Part shown: positions 12,027-22,794 of the stretch, piece after piece
Layout of the letters: each line of letters begins with the position of its first letter
Numbering within the stretch: the stretch's first letter is position 1
NCBI GenBank assembly: GCA_001953115.1
Contig: LSSL01002735.1
Span: 1 to 25,734, forward strand
DNA length: 25,734 nt
Source: Smittium mucronatum
Taxonomy: Eukaryota; Kickxellomycota; Harpellomycetes; Harpellales; Legeriomycetaceae
Direction of reading: 5' to 3'
Notes under the pieces: generated by a model
Told to the model about the DNA's origin: nothing
The model's database searches: none
What the model saw: the letters and a program-made list of their open reading frames with translations, nothing else
Made by a program: the position numbers and the translations under genes

Positions 12027-12032
12027 TTTATT
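12027..12032 (-). terminator. Possible polyadenylation signal of the DHHC gene
   Basis: The minus strand reads AATAAA here, about 160 bp downstream of the DHHC stop codon. Position is plausible for a 3' UTR, but AATAAA is frequent in such AT-rich sequence and fungal signals are degenerate. Confidence 0.35.
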
Positions 12033-12191
12033 TTGTTTCAGATAAAATTGTTAACAAAACTACACAATCGATGACTGTGCTTCCTTGAAGTAGTGTCCGT
12101 TCCCCACACTATTTTTTTCCAGAGTTGCAAAGAAAAACACAAAAATATTACTAATGAATTTAAAGGATATAGTTTACTAAGTTAACAGTAT

Positions 12192-13929
12192 TTACGTTGT
12201 ATCGACTGGTAAAAACCAATAGTACCATACTTTCCCAAAAACCTGAGCAAGATTCTCCCTACATATTTTCGATTTTTTATTTTTAAAAATCAGACATGAT
12301 TACGGTTTAGAGAAAACACCACAATTTAAAAAAAACGGAAGAATAAAAAGCACTAGTGAGAGTAACTTGAAAGGAGTAATAAGAAAGCATAATGTCGAAA
12401 GCCCGTAATAAACTTGTTGAAAGAACAATTAAATGAAAAAAATAAGCTCTATTGAGATGATGATAATAAAAAAACTTTAGTAAAAAGGATATTTACCTGT
12501 ACCCCAAATCGTATGGGTTCACGGGCAAGGATAAATATGACTGAGAATTGATAATAGGCTGGCTGGCTCTAGCTATAAAGTTTTCGACCGTTGTAGTGTT
12601 GGTAGCAATCAAGTATAGATGTATCCCCATGAAGATAAAAGTAGACATACAAACAACAAATGCCATATACTCCATAAATATTAATACATAGATTTTAACC
12701 CCTAGATCTTGCTGAAATCGATCATTTTTTTTTTGAAAAAAAAGATAGGTTTGTAGGATTAAACAGTTAATTAAACGCAAAAAGATATTAGAAAGGAATA
12801 TTTTCTTTACATTCGGATTGTTCGAAATGTGTATAAACAGGCTCAGTATATCCAAGAATGCAAAAAGAGCTGTTGCACTGCCCCAAAACAAAAATACAAC
12901 AAACGGCTTGACTGTTTTGAATCCAACACAGTTATTTATCCTAAATAACAATACCAATAAATAAATAAATAAATAAAGTTAAAGGGGTCATATTTACCAA
13001 GGACAATGGCTAAGATGGGCGGAACGGCGAAAAAAATGAGGGGAGGGTTGAAGTATAGCATTTTTAAAAAAATTAGAGAAAAATAATAAAATTAGGCTGT
13101 TAGTTTAGTTTTCTTTTTCTTAAAAATTGCAAACTGGAAAAGCAAAACTTACTGGTCCATCTTCAAAATACAGCTTGAAAAAAAATAAAAAATGGGTGGA
13201 AGTTAAAAATGGATTTATTAAATAGAAAATTACGATAATGGTGACATACATGTCGCAGGCACTGCAGTGATGAGTTCTGGGTGGCTTGAATTTCTTGCAT
13301 TTGCGGCAAATCTTAATTTCTGTAAATGTAGCGTGAGGATCGCCAAGAAAATCAATTGAAAAAGAATAATCATCATTTCGATCTTCTAAACTTTCAGGTT
13401 CCAGCAGGCTCTGTGATACAGAGGGCACATCATTCATATCAATATTATTTGTTGAAGGGTATGTAGAGTTTCTCGTATCTTGATTAGTTTCAATACAAAT
13501 TATTTGAGACTGGACTCTTTGCTCGATTTGATCAATTTGGGTTTGGCTATACAAACCCAAGGAAGATATCTATTTATGTAAGAGATCCTTTATACGAAAT
13601 TATGTTGAATAGGGGCTAAAAATTATATATAGCTGAAGGGGTTACGCCAACAGGATGGCCAGGACTTTTAAAAATACATTCGTAGAAACTCCAAACTGTT
13701 AAGGACAACAACAGGCCAAAAAATATCAAACCTATGAGCGCTGGTTTTCAAAAAACATATAGGAAAATTTAACAATTTAGACTTTTTTATTTTGGATATT
13801 TTTTAAAACGTTACCATAGCTGCTGTTGATAAGATTTTTGGGATAATATACAAATAGGTAATATAGGAGCTGAGCCACTAAAATGAAAAGAAAAAGCAAA
13901 GCAGGCGGTAAAGAGGCTAAGTAGTTCAT
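12192..13929 (-). CDS. DHHC-type palmitoyltransferase (Pfa3 / ZDHHC2-15-20-like)
   Basis: Membrane protein S-acyltransferase, predicted to transfer palmitate from palmitoyl-CoA to protein cysteines at Golgi, vacuole or plasma membrane. My gene model joins seven exons on the minus strand: 13929-13815, 13731-13646, 13569-13250, 13173-13153, 13009-12998, 12940-12497 and 12258-12192. All have GT..AG introns and matching phases, giving 354 aa. TM1 (about 8-30) follows a start at MNYLASLPPALL; TM2 (about 40-60) ends VWSFYECIFKSPGHP, as in the ZDHHC2 group. Residues 155-191 are the Cys-rich domain, C-R-K-C..PRTHHCSAC, leading to catalytic D180-H181-H182-C183-P-W. TM3 is about 195-217 and TM4 about 265-296. 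TTVE is at 301-304, and the C-terminal NPYDLG..N..QVFG..W motif (326-347) ends the family pattern. The catalytic residues sit on a 21-nt and a 12-nt exon. Exons 3-7 are very secure; the intron 2 donor (GTAACC) and acceptor are less certain. Confidence 0.9.
12951..12976. repeat. Short (AATA)n microsatellite within a DHHC intron
   Basis: About six tandem AATA-type tetranucleotides (TTTA on the coding strand) lie inside the 57-nt intron between the 12-nt exon and the large sixth exon, close to the branch and acceptor region. Length changes here could affect splicing of a very short intron, but this is inference. Confidence 0.8.
12998..13009 (-). other. 12-nt microexon carrying the catalytic cysteine of the DHHC enzyme
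   Basis: The exon CCATTGTCCTTG is bounded by an upstream ATCTTAG acceptor and a downstream GTAAAT donor. Joined to the preceding GAC-CA and the following G-ATA it restores Asp-His-His-Cys-Pro-Trp-Ile, exactly the family active site. Without it the conserved motif is absent from every frame. Both flanking introns are phase 2, so inclusion or skipping does not change the downstream frame. Confidence 0.88.
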
Positions 13930-13961
13930 GTGTATATATTATGTGAATTAGTTTCTGTAGA

Positions 13962-14368
13962 GACGTTATCTTACAATAAAATTCCGTGATACAAAAAAAA
14001 AAATTAGTTGCTGTACAAGTGGATACCAGATACCAGATTTTACTAAATACTGTTTCGAAGTGCAATTTATGGGTGGTGTATTTCGTGACAAAGTAGGTTT
14101 CCTCCAATTGGTTAAGCCAGCAGATGAGCCCTAATACTGTATCAAAACCAATAGCTTTTGAGTTTTGGCATCTGGCAAAGTCTAGAGGCAGAATATCGTA
14201 TTCATTACACCCAATCATGAAGAGCTCTCATATAAATCGCAGTGCAAATCATCTACAAATAATGCCACTTCCTTTTCAATGGCAACTAAACTTGATCCCT
14301 ACTCCCTTCCCCCAAACCCAGAATTTCTCTTTTTTTTGTAGTACAGAATTCTAGTTTATGATAACATT
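13962..14368 (-). mobile_element. 407-bp inverted-repeat (non-autonomous) element
   Basis: The left end GACGTTATCTTACAATAAAA and the reverse complement of the right end, AATGTTATCATAAACTAGAA, align without gaps. About 22 of 31 positions match, and both run on into an A-tract. The left end is identical to 9429-9469 over 41 bp, and identity stops exactly at GACGTTATC, which marks the true terminus. I see no clear target-site duplication. The interior on the minus strand has a frame (M at 14218) of coding-like composition, with CNEYDILPLDFARCQ and a following frame break; it may be a fragment of a transposon or captured gene and resembles nothing I recognise. The element ends 32 bp upstream of the DHHC start codon, so it probably supplies its 5' UTR or promoter. 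Confidence 0.6.
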
Positions 14369-14530
14369 TTTCAAAATCAAGCTAAAAAGGTTACAAGAAA
14401 AAACTAATTTAAAAGGATTACTGCTCTGAAATAAAATCAACTTCTCTACCAGTCTGCCATATACTGATCCAAAGGATTGGACCAAATGCGCAGCAGCTGA
14501 AGAGGTATCTTTTTCATCTGGAATGTTGCT

Positions 14531-14699
14531 TTAACCCTTTCAGGGCCAACAACTAAAGTGACATTTAATTATCGATGGATATTAACTTGTGGCTCCAAAT
14601 ACACATTTATCATTTATTAGTTTTATTGGCAGCATAATCAAAATTGGTTAATTTGACGAATAAGAAACCAGTCGAATTTTTTAGCCCTGAAAGGATTAA
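14531..14699. mobile_element. piggyBac-type MITE flanked by TTAA
   Basis: A 161-bp element (14535-14695) starts CCCTTTCAGGGC and ends GCCCTGAAAGGA, inverted repeats that match at 11 of 12 positions, and about 15 of 18 when extended. It is flanked on both sides by TTAA (14531-14534 and 14696-14699), the invariant target duplication of piggyBac transposons, whose ends also begin with CCC. It is too short to encode a transposase. Each terminal repeat is itself a small palindrome (CCCT..AGGG). It lies in the spacer between the divergent DHHC and eIF2 alpha genes. The outermost base differs between the two ends, so it has begun to decay. Confidence 0.85.
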
Positions 14700-15266
14700 A
14701 TAGAATAGACAGCTGAGACTGCTAACAAAAGCTCACTAATTATTTCAATTAAACTAATATTGGATTCGATCTTCAATAATTATCTGGAAAAGTGATTCGA
14801 CATAATGCTAATACTCACACCAATAGAACGCCGTTAATACATTCATTGAACATATTTTTTGACGTATTAAATTCACCAACACTACAACAGCCAATTATTC
14901 TGATTTTATTGGATCCATGCGTATTCACTGGGTATTGAAATTGACATCATTTGATGGAAACCTATGGATCGATTATAAATATATTCTATTGGTTGGTATA
15001 TACAATCTCTGCTCCGAAAAATTTTTTTATATTAATTTTTGTCCAACAGCATTACACTATTTTTTTTACCATTTGTAGACAGTTCCAAATTTGTTTATAT
15101 TTCGAATTAGCACATTGAGGTTCAAGGGTCAAAAATTTAACTATTCTGAGACTTAGCTTACTTTAACTGTAATTCAAGCTTGAACCCATTTTTTTGAATA
15201 TTTCTGCTAATTTTTCAAACGTATACACCCCTTTGCCATCACTCGTATTGTTAAGGTTTATTCATA
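14700..15266. other. Spacer upstream of eIF2 alpha, presumed promoter region
   Basis: About 570 bp between the MITE and the eIF2 alpha start codon. The minus strand has a 40-codon open frame near 14944-14815 ending at a possible GTGAGT donor, but no partner exon or start gives a recognisable protein. No clear TATA box or known motif was seen. It probably holds the eIF2 alpha promoter and 5' UTR. Confidence 0.45.
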
Positions 15267-16572
15267 ATGGAGATGAAAGATTGTAGATTTTACGAAGCTC
15301 AATACCCAGAGCCCGAAGAATTTGTTGTTGTTAAAGTCAGACAAATTGCCGATATGGGTGCATACGTCCAACTCGAAGAATATGGAAATATAGAAGGTAT
15401 GGTTCTTTTGTCTGAATTGTCTAGAAGAAGAATCAGATCCGTCCAAAAATTGATCAGAGTCGGAAAGAAGGAGGTTGTTGTCGTTTTACGTGTTGATAAA
15501 GATAAGGGCTACATCGATTTGTCAAAAAGACGTGTTACTCCAGAAGAGGCCGCTAAATGCGAGGAGAAATATCAAAAATCTAAAGCTGTATGCGTTTTTT
15601 TTTTACTTTAACATTTTCTCAATATCTTTACTTTTCTCTCATATTAATATGTGCTACCCTTATTTTATATTTACATAGGTACACAGCATCATGAAGCACG
15701 TTGCAAAAAAAGTTAATGTCGATCTCGAGGAATTGTACAAATCTTTTGGATGGCCTTTGTACAAAAAATATGGCCATGCTTACGATGCTTTCAAACTATC
15801 ATTAAGGTTTTTCTAATATCTGATTTGAGACTATTTTTTATTCTTTCTTTTCATTTATAACAAATTTCTCATCTTCCTCTTCCTTTTTAATTCAGTGATC
15901 CTGGTGCCGTTTTTGACGAATTCAATCTGCCTGCAGATGTTTTAGAAGATCTTGTTTTCAACATTAAAAGAAGATTAACCCCACAACCCGTTAAAATCAG
16001 AGCTGATGTAGAAGTCAGTTGCTACGGTTATCAAGGTGTAGACGCCATTAAGAAGGCCCTGAAAGCTGGTGAGGATTGCTCTACCGAGGAAGTCCCAATC
16101 AAGGTATATTCATTAGCCTTCTAAGTTTTTTATCATTTTCCCGCTGTTTCTCTTTCTTTCTAAACTTGATTCCCTTATTTATTTATCTTTTCCCTAGGTT
16201 AAACTAATTGCACCACCCATGTACGTTCTTACCACAAATTCTCTAAATAAAACTGCTGGAACCGAAGTTATGGAAAAGGCCATCTCCGTCATTGAGGAAA
16301 CAATTAAATCCGAAGAGGGTGGCGAATTTGTCGTCAAGATGAGAGTAAGCCCATTTAATATTTATTTAAACCACTTTTTTTTATTATTGTTTCTATTCTC
16401 CTCTGCCTATCAAATCAATAATAACTTTTTGTTCTTTCCACCAAAAATTCCCTATTAGCCCAAAGCTGTTAGTGAGCACGAAGAAAAAGAACTCGCTGAT
16501 CTCATTGCTCGTGTTGAGCGTGAAAATGCCGAAGTTTCAGGCGACGAGTATGACTCAAATGCTGATGATTAG
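15267..16572 (+). CDS. SUI2: Eukaryotic translation initiation factor 2, alpha subunit (eIF2 alpha)
   Basis: Regulatory subunit of the eIF2 GTPase that brings Met-tRNAi to the 40S ribosome. Phosphorylation of its conserved serine blocks recycling by eIF2B and slows translation under stress. Five exons (15267-15587, 15679-15806, 15896-16103, 16198-16344, 16459-16572) join in consistent phase to 305 aa, against 304 in yeast. Residues 14-90 are the S1/OB fold. It contains [12 protein letters not shown], with the kinase target at Ser52 (Ser51 in mature numbering), and [11 protein letters not shown] at 80-90, the surface read by eIF2 alpha kinases. Residues about 92-180 are the helical domain ([17 protein letters not shown]). 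From about 185 follows the alpha/beta domain ([28 protein letters not shown]), ending in an acidic tail ([10 protein letters not shown]). The start has A at -3 and G at +4. Introns are 91, 89, 94 and 114 nt; intron 2 has an unusual GTTTTT donor. Arginine codons are mainly AGA, unlike the CCC1-like gene. Identification is certain. Confidence 0.99.
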
Positions 16573-16665
16573 ACTTCTACTACATCGTTCATATAATATA
16601 TCCACATTATACAAAACATCTGATACACCGCTTTATTCTATACAAATCTCTTATCTTTATTCATA

Positions 16666-16671
16666 AATAAA
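16666..16671 (+). terminator. Possible polyadenylation signal of eIF2 alpha
   Basis: AATAAA lies 94 bp after the eIF2 alpha stop codon in an AT-rich trailer, a normal distance for a fungal 3' UTR. The motif alone is weak evidence in DNA of this composition. Confidence 0.4.
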
Positions 16672-16679
16672 AGCGTACC

Positions 16680-17714
16680 AAAGCTCCCATTAGTTTATAT
16701 ACTAATTCTTATTTTTCTCCTATTATATATATTTTTTCCAGAATCGTATTTATAATCGCTCAATGCTGATATATTCTCATTCATTATCATGTTTTAGTTG
16801 ATTGTTAGCTTTTTTCTAATGTAGGTATGAATTATGAACCCAGCTCAGCCAAAGATTCAACAAACATCTGACCAACTTATTAACTGACATTAACTGAGTA
16901 AGATTATCATTGAGAGATTTACTGTGTTATTTTTTTTATAAAAAAAGAATTTATTTATTTGATTTACTCAATCCTTTTTTTACAAATCAGCTTGTCTTAA
17001 TGAAAACCCTCACTGGTTTTAAAACTGGAATCATATTTTGTATTTTTCTTACTGTTTCGATATCTCATTTTGGGAGGTTAAGATATAATACACAAATCTC
17101 AAATATTTCTTTTTAATTCTTTCTTTAAACTTAAGCTAATTGTGTCATAATTTATTGCTAGTTTTCACATTTGTTTTATTTCTGAATAAATTTGAATTTT
17201 GTTGATTATATTTCTGTATTGGTAAATTAGAATCTCTGAAATTTAGAAAATTGGAGAGCGAGGATTATAATTCCGACAAAAAAAAGTTAATGGTGCTATT
17301 TGAGGTTTATATATCAATGGGAAGTTAGTGAATTCGTTAATTTATTAGACAAAATTAAATTATTTTTTTTCAAAATGATAATAATAAAAAAAGAATTATT
17401 TATTTTTTCCAAACTAAATATATTTTTATTTCAAAAAATCCAACAAATCTAAGCTTAAAATTTAAATAAATCAAAAATATTATTAAAGGCGAAATAAACT
17501 CTTTTAGCAGCTTAATTTATTATTATACATCACCTCTTCAAAAAAAACCTCGAAATAATTTCGAAGAGGGAGGGGGATTTGAGATATATGGTTTTAAAAT
17601 AAAAACGGTGATTTTTTTTAAGAAAAACCAAAAAAAAAATTAGTAAAATATACGTTTTTTTTATGAGTTTTTTTTATTCTCGATATAAACAATTTAAAAA
17701 AAATTTAAAAAAAA
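16680..17714. other. AT-rich intergenic stretch, nothing recognised
   Basis: The stretch begins with the eIF2 alpha trailer, then becomes steadily more AT-rich. A brief less AT-rich patch at about 16827-16900 contains a 17-codon frame starting MNPAQPK, too short to call. The 68-codon frame at 16910-17116 is Phe/Ile/Leu-rich as T-rich noise would be. No repeat or RNA gene was found. Confidence 0.5.
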
Positions 17715-18480
17715 TCCTTACTCAATCCTGCTACTAATCTCTAACAGAGTAATACCCACTGTACACTTGTTCTAGTGAGCTGGTGATCTACCAATACCCT
17801 CTATTATTAATATAAAGCTAGATCGAATGAAAAAAAGTAAATATATATCTGATTCCTACCCAATTATTTGATTTTATTTTTTAGGCTTGATCTTGAAAAA
17901 GATTCTTTATGCCCCCCACTCCACAAGGAATTTTCTTATTTTTTTCCAACTATGCTGGATCGAGAGAAAAAGCATCAATTTTTTTTTGAAATTTTATATA
18001 TTGTGCCGAAATGTTCTCCATTATATTCCTGTGGATTTTTTCCCCCATTTTTAGCTCTTAAAATGAGGGAATTGATTATCTCAGAAAAGTTTTCGTTTTG
18101 AAAAAATGGAAGAAAAAAAATCCTTCTATAATTTTTGCATTTATCTGGCGTTAAACGTTTCAAAACTAGCTTATTAAAGGCTTTCTGTAATAATTTTTAG
18201 CGAATTTCGGGCCATCTACTAAAGCTTTATCTGACTTCAAGATTTTTTTATTTGTCGATCTAGAGCCAAATTTTTAATATTGTTTCGGTATCAAAAAGGA
18301 TCTATTAACCAAAGATTTTTAATTTTGAAAAATTTCGTCAGTTTTTTAAAAAAATACAGCCATTTTGATAACCCCTTCGCCATGTACTCATCTGAGATTG
18401 AAAGGAGGGGGGGTAATTATATTTTAAGCATATTTTTTTGAATTTTCCCATTTTTCGGCTGCGCGCTCACCGTCCGCGAT
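17715..18480 (-). pseudogene. Decayed coding-like sequence of unknown origin
   Basis: Read on the minus strand, 18480-18180 stays in one frame with protein-like composition (for example ADGERAAEKWENSKKYA and KSDKALVDGPKFAKNYY) interrupted by about six stops. A second frame from 18163 down to about 17715 has a 62-codon open part (MKRLTPDKCKNYRR...) and further protein-like pieces (LVDHQLTRTSVQWVLLC). The stops are mostly TAA, as expected if CAA or GAA codons had decayed toward AT. I recognise no family. An old transposon relic is likeliest; chance openness of A-rich DNA cannot be excluded. Confidence 0.3.
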
Positions 18481-21400
18481 GGTTTTTGAAAACACTTATT
18501 TTATATCCAATTCATTTATAAGTATTTAAATAGTGGTATATTTACCTAATTTTGCTTCCTGTATTATTTATTGATCGATTTAGCTTTTTATTTGCTTAGT
18601 TAGTATTTAAATCATATCGAATATATCAATAACATAGGCACCAATTGGAATGAAACCTGAATTTATAAATTTTATTTTTGAACAGCTGATAGATGTGTCC
18701 TAGATCAAAATAGAAATTATTTCATAATATAAAAATTTTTAAAAAAAAATCGTTTTTATTCTTCCAATATAACTTTTTTTAAAACCCCCCCATTTTAAGC
18801 TGCAACTAATAAAAAAATGCCCAATTTTCAAGAAAATCTAAGCTAAAAATTTAAACAATACGTAATTTTTTTAAATATTCAAAACAGTTTTTTTTTTAAA
18901 TTTATGCTTGTATTGATATCCAAAGGATTTTAATCTTTCTTAAATACACGCCAAAATAATTTCATCGTAATTTAACTCGAAAATTAAATCTTAATAATTG
19001 AAACTGTATTAGAGATTATATTATAAATGGAAAAGTCTATTTTCGTGTGGGATTTGATAGATAATGAGCTGTACAAAAAAATTTAAAAAAAATTAAGATC
19101 GAATCATCCAAAAAGGCTAAAATAATGTGCTAAAACAGTTTAACTCAATGTAAATTCTGAATATAACGGATGACTGCTCAAATTAAGAGTCGACATATTT
19201 TATGATAAGAAAATTATCATTGCGATAACTGCGTTACAAATAAAATTATTGACTATAAAAAATATTTTTTAGAATTAAAAAAACTTTGTGTAAAGCTTAG
19301 AATGATTAAGAGAAAAAATAGAAAAGGATGCTAATCTCATTTATATCGATTCATTATACTCTACTGTCAAATATTGAAAAAGAAAGAATCAAAAAACCTA
19401 ACAAAAATATTATCCAGAGTCATTAATTTACACTCGGTTTCAACTTTTAAGCTATTTTATGGATATTATACAGTAATTTTCTAGGATAATATATAAGTAA
19501 ATATGAGATCAATTCCAATATATATTTCTATAGTGAGCAGCCACAATAATATTTCTTATTTACGCGTGCTTAATACCCATAAAAAAATAATTGGAAAGTG
19601 AAAAATTAAACTTTCAAATTTAAAATCCCATTTCAGATTGGGCTAGACAGATAAAAAATATTTAATAAAAATTCTAAAAATAGAATTAAAGACAGATTGT
19701 TGGTATCATGTAGCCAAAAATTTAAGAAAATAATTGGAAAAAATAAAAGCAACTATTATAGCGAAAATTTATACAATGATATGCAGAGAATACAGCTACC
19801 TCCAAAGCCTGAAAATTTTGAAAAGAGAAAAAATATCTTCATAATGAAATGAGCACATATTTTGTAACTGGACGAAACAATATCTAAAATAATCGATGAA
19901 ATTTAAATCCCATTTCAATCTTATATGAGGTATATTCCATCTTTAACCCATCAAAAAAAATGGGATTGAAAGATAAAAAATAAACACTAAATGCCGATAT
20001 CAGTCTTGGAAATCAGCTTTCATAGTAGACTTTTTAATAGAATCTATTGAAGTCAATAAAGATTCTGATTTTTAATATATTTCATATTTCAAGAAAATAA
20101 ATTATAACAATATTTTTAAATCCAGGGGTAAAGGGGTTTTTTTAAACAATGTATCCATTTTCAAAAAAAAAAAACTTTTTGGTGTTTGAAAACGAAATCG
20201 ATATGGATTTAGTTACAGGGATTTCGCAAATATAATGATTTAAAATTTGAGACTTTCAATAATTAAATTAAAATATTTTATAAATAAGATATTCTTTTTG
20301 TAAGCTATATAGTCACTAAATGAATAGATTTTTTTTGTGGTTGCTATAATTTTTTAAAAAGGTAAAAAATTTGCTCATATATATTGGTATCTTAAAAAAA
20401 AAAATATTCAAATATTTATTAGCGATACTATGATCAATCAGAAAAGATCGGCTGGAAGAACAGAACACATATAAAAACAGCAGCCTCTTATTTGATTATT
20501 TTTAGTTAAATAGTATTTTATTACTGAAATTTTGTTTTTTAAGTAAACATAATGTCTTTATTTGAATACTTTTTTTTTTATAAATTAAATATTAAACTGT
20601 GAGTTAATACAATTATCACATTTAAAAAAGTCATTATTTTTGTCCTATTAGACATTATTTTTTAATTAAATTTATATCAATTGAAAATAAAATGAGATCT
20701 AAGACAAGTTCCACCAATTTTTTTATTTAATATCGGCTAAATAAAAAAAATAACGTTGGCAATAATAGGTAAGAAATGTCAAGTATATACTAAGTGAATA
20801 ATTTTTTTTTTGTGTTCATAAAATTATAATTCACGCATCTTAAAATATTTCGGATTATCCTTGATTTAAAAAAAATCTTGAATTTTTTGAAAAATTAACT
20901 AAGAAACCAGTTTTTTTTTCATAAAGCTTTTTTTGAAAATTTATGGCCAGAATGATATTCAAATTGAGAACTTGCTCAGATTTTTTTATTTCTAATTAAT
21001 ATAATTTATACGTCTCTAAAATAAAATTATCAAAAAGACTAATTTATCTTGTTTCTATGATTTACACATGTTTGAAGGGTTTATTTTTGTACTTGTATTT
21101 TCTTGTTCAAAATTAGATTCCCGGGATTTGAAATTAACAATTTGGAATTCACACTTTGTCTTTTTCAATTTTGATTTAAGTAATATTCATTATTATTAAG
21201 CTGGTTGTTAAGTTGAGTTCCATCTATTTTGGGGGTTTAATTAAGCATAATAATTGGTTTTTTTTATGATAGGGGAGGTGAGGCTTTTTTATATCTGGGG
21301 AAAAAGACGGACGCCCTAGATCCAAATACCTATGAAACAAATAAATCAAAAGTTTGCAAAGATAATTTTTTTAAAAAAAAATGATGCTATAAATCTAATC

Positions 21401-22389
21401 AATTAGTCAGCTTTTTTCATGGCTCACCCATTTTTTTAAAACTAGTATTCAAACCAACATCTAATTATTTATATCTTCTATTTTCGCTAAAAATAATTGA
21501 TTGGCTTAGAATAAAACCAAATCCGCATATGATTCTTCGGATGTTACTTAAAACAGTATCAAAAATAGTAAATTCAAAGTGATTTTCTAAAAATGTCGAC
21601 TGATAAATCAAAGTAATTTTTCTTCCTAAAATAGCATAAATTTATCTGCTTTCCGATAAAAAACTGTAAAAATCAAAATAAACCTTTTTTAAAATTATTT
21701 TTATTTTTATTTTTTTTATCATTTCCAATATTAATTAAAAATTTATCCTAGATATTCATATTTTTGATTTTCCCCTAAATTTTGGGTATGTGTCGTGAAT
21801 TTTTTATTTATTTTGGATCCAATAAGAATAAATCCTCATTTTAATGGCTCTTTTTATTTCAAATGTATTTTCACAATCAGAGTCCCCAGTCTAATATATT
21901 TTATAAAGACTCAAACGTGTTTGAAATTAAAAATTCCTATTCGAAGAATAGTAGTCCTGATGTTTTTTTACAAAGCTTGGACAAGCAAAATGTCTAAATT
22001 AACTTGATATATATATATTTATAAATCAAATCAAATTGGTGATGTTTAATATTTTCGCTTACATCGAGCTTACGATTTTATTCAAATTTCATCAAAGCAT
22101 CTACTACTATTGTTGGTTTATGTAAAAAATTGATTAATTTTGTATCCTTTAAATTTTTTAAACCTAATATCATATCCCTCACCTCATATATAAAATAATT
22201 TTTTGCAGTAAAAGATAAAATTCTTTAGATAAATTTTTAAATATTATTCTGGGGTTTAAACCCATAAACTTCCCGCGCTTTAAAATTTCATATAAAAATT
22301 CTCTCATTGGAGATGTATTACTCTAAGTATTTAACGATTCCTTTTTATTTTTCTATTATTTTAAATTTCCACTGATTGCTGAAAGTTTA
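18481..22389. other. AT-rich stretch without a supportable gene
   Basis: About 3.9 kb of AT-rich DNA with frequent homopolymer runs. The only frame above 60 codons (21795-22007 plus) is Phe/Ile-rich and unconvincing. Small GC-richer islands occur around 21230-21330 but show no motif. No terminal repeats, RNA genes or intron-linked exons were recognised. Confidence 0.55.
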
Positions 22390-22794
22390 TTTTCCAGAAA
22401 ATTATCCAGCATTTTCATGAAAATTATCTAAATTGAAAAAATTTTTCGATTTTTTTGGGATGAGTACCACGATTCTGGTCCATATTATTATATGAATGAA
22501 GCCAGTGCCCCAAATATTTTTTAAAATTTTGAAAGCTGACTTGTGTATTTTTTGAGTAAGTGAAATTTCTTACTTGAACAGCTTATTTAATTTATTGGAG
22601 ATTCGATCGGTCACAGATACTTTATTTTTAGGATTATATTTCAGACACAGTTTCTGTTTCTTAAAGATTTATTGTGTCATCACATTACCAAAAGGTTTAG
22701 ATTTCATAATTACGACCCCCGCCCCCACCTTCCACTTATCAGCATTTCTACTGCTCCCAGTTGTATTAATAATCAGATTTTTTGAGTGATTTCT
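22390..22794 (-). pseudogene. Decayed minus-strand frame, possibly RNase H-like
   Basis: From 22794 down to 22390 one minus-strand frame runs for about 135 codons with only three internal stops, all TAA, in DNA where roughly ten would be expected. The first part contains TGSSRNADKWKVGAGVVI, which recalls the DGS....GAGvv strand of RNase H domains in retrotransposon polymerases, but with the catalytic Asp position replaced by Thr. The following residues do not match RNase H well. A broken retrotransposon is possible; the assignment is tentative. Confidence 0.25.

Noticed and set aside
14124..14354. Plus-strand 76-codon frame
   Set aside because: It lies inside the inverted-repeat element opposite a more protein-like minus frame, has a Ser/His/Pro-heavy composition and matches no family.
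14810..14944. Minus-strand open frame (KIRIIGCCSVGEF) with a possible GTGAGT donor
   Set aside because: No ATG at a sensible place, competing frames through the same donor give different unrecognised peptides, and the length is within chance.
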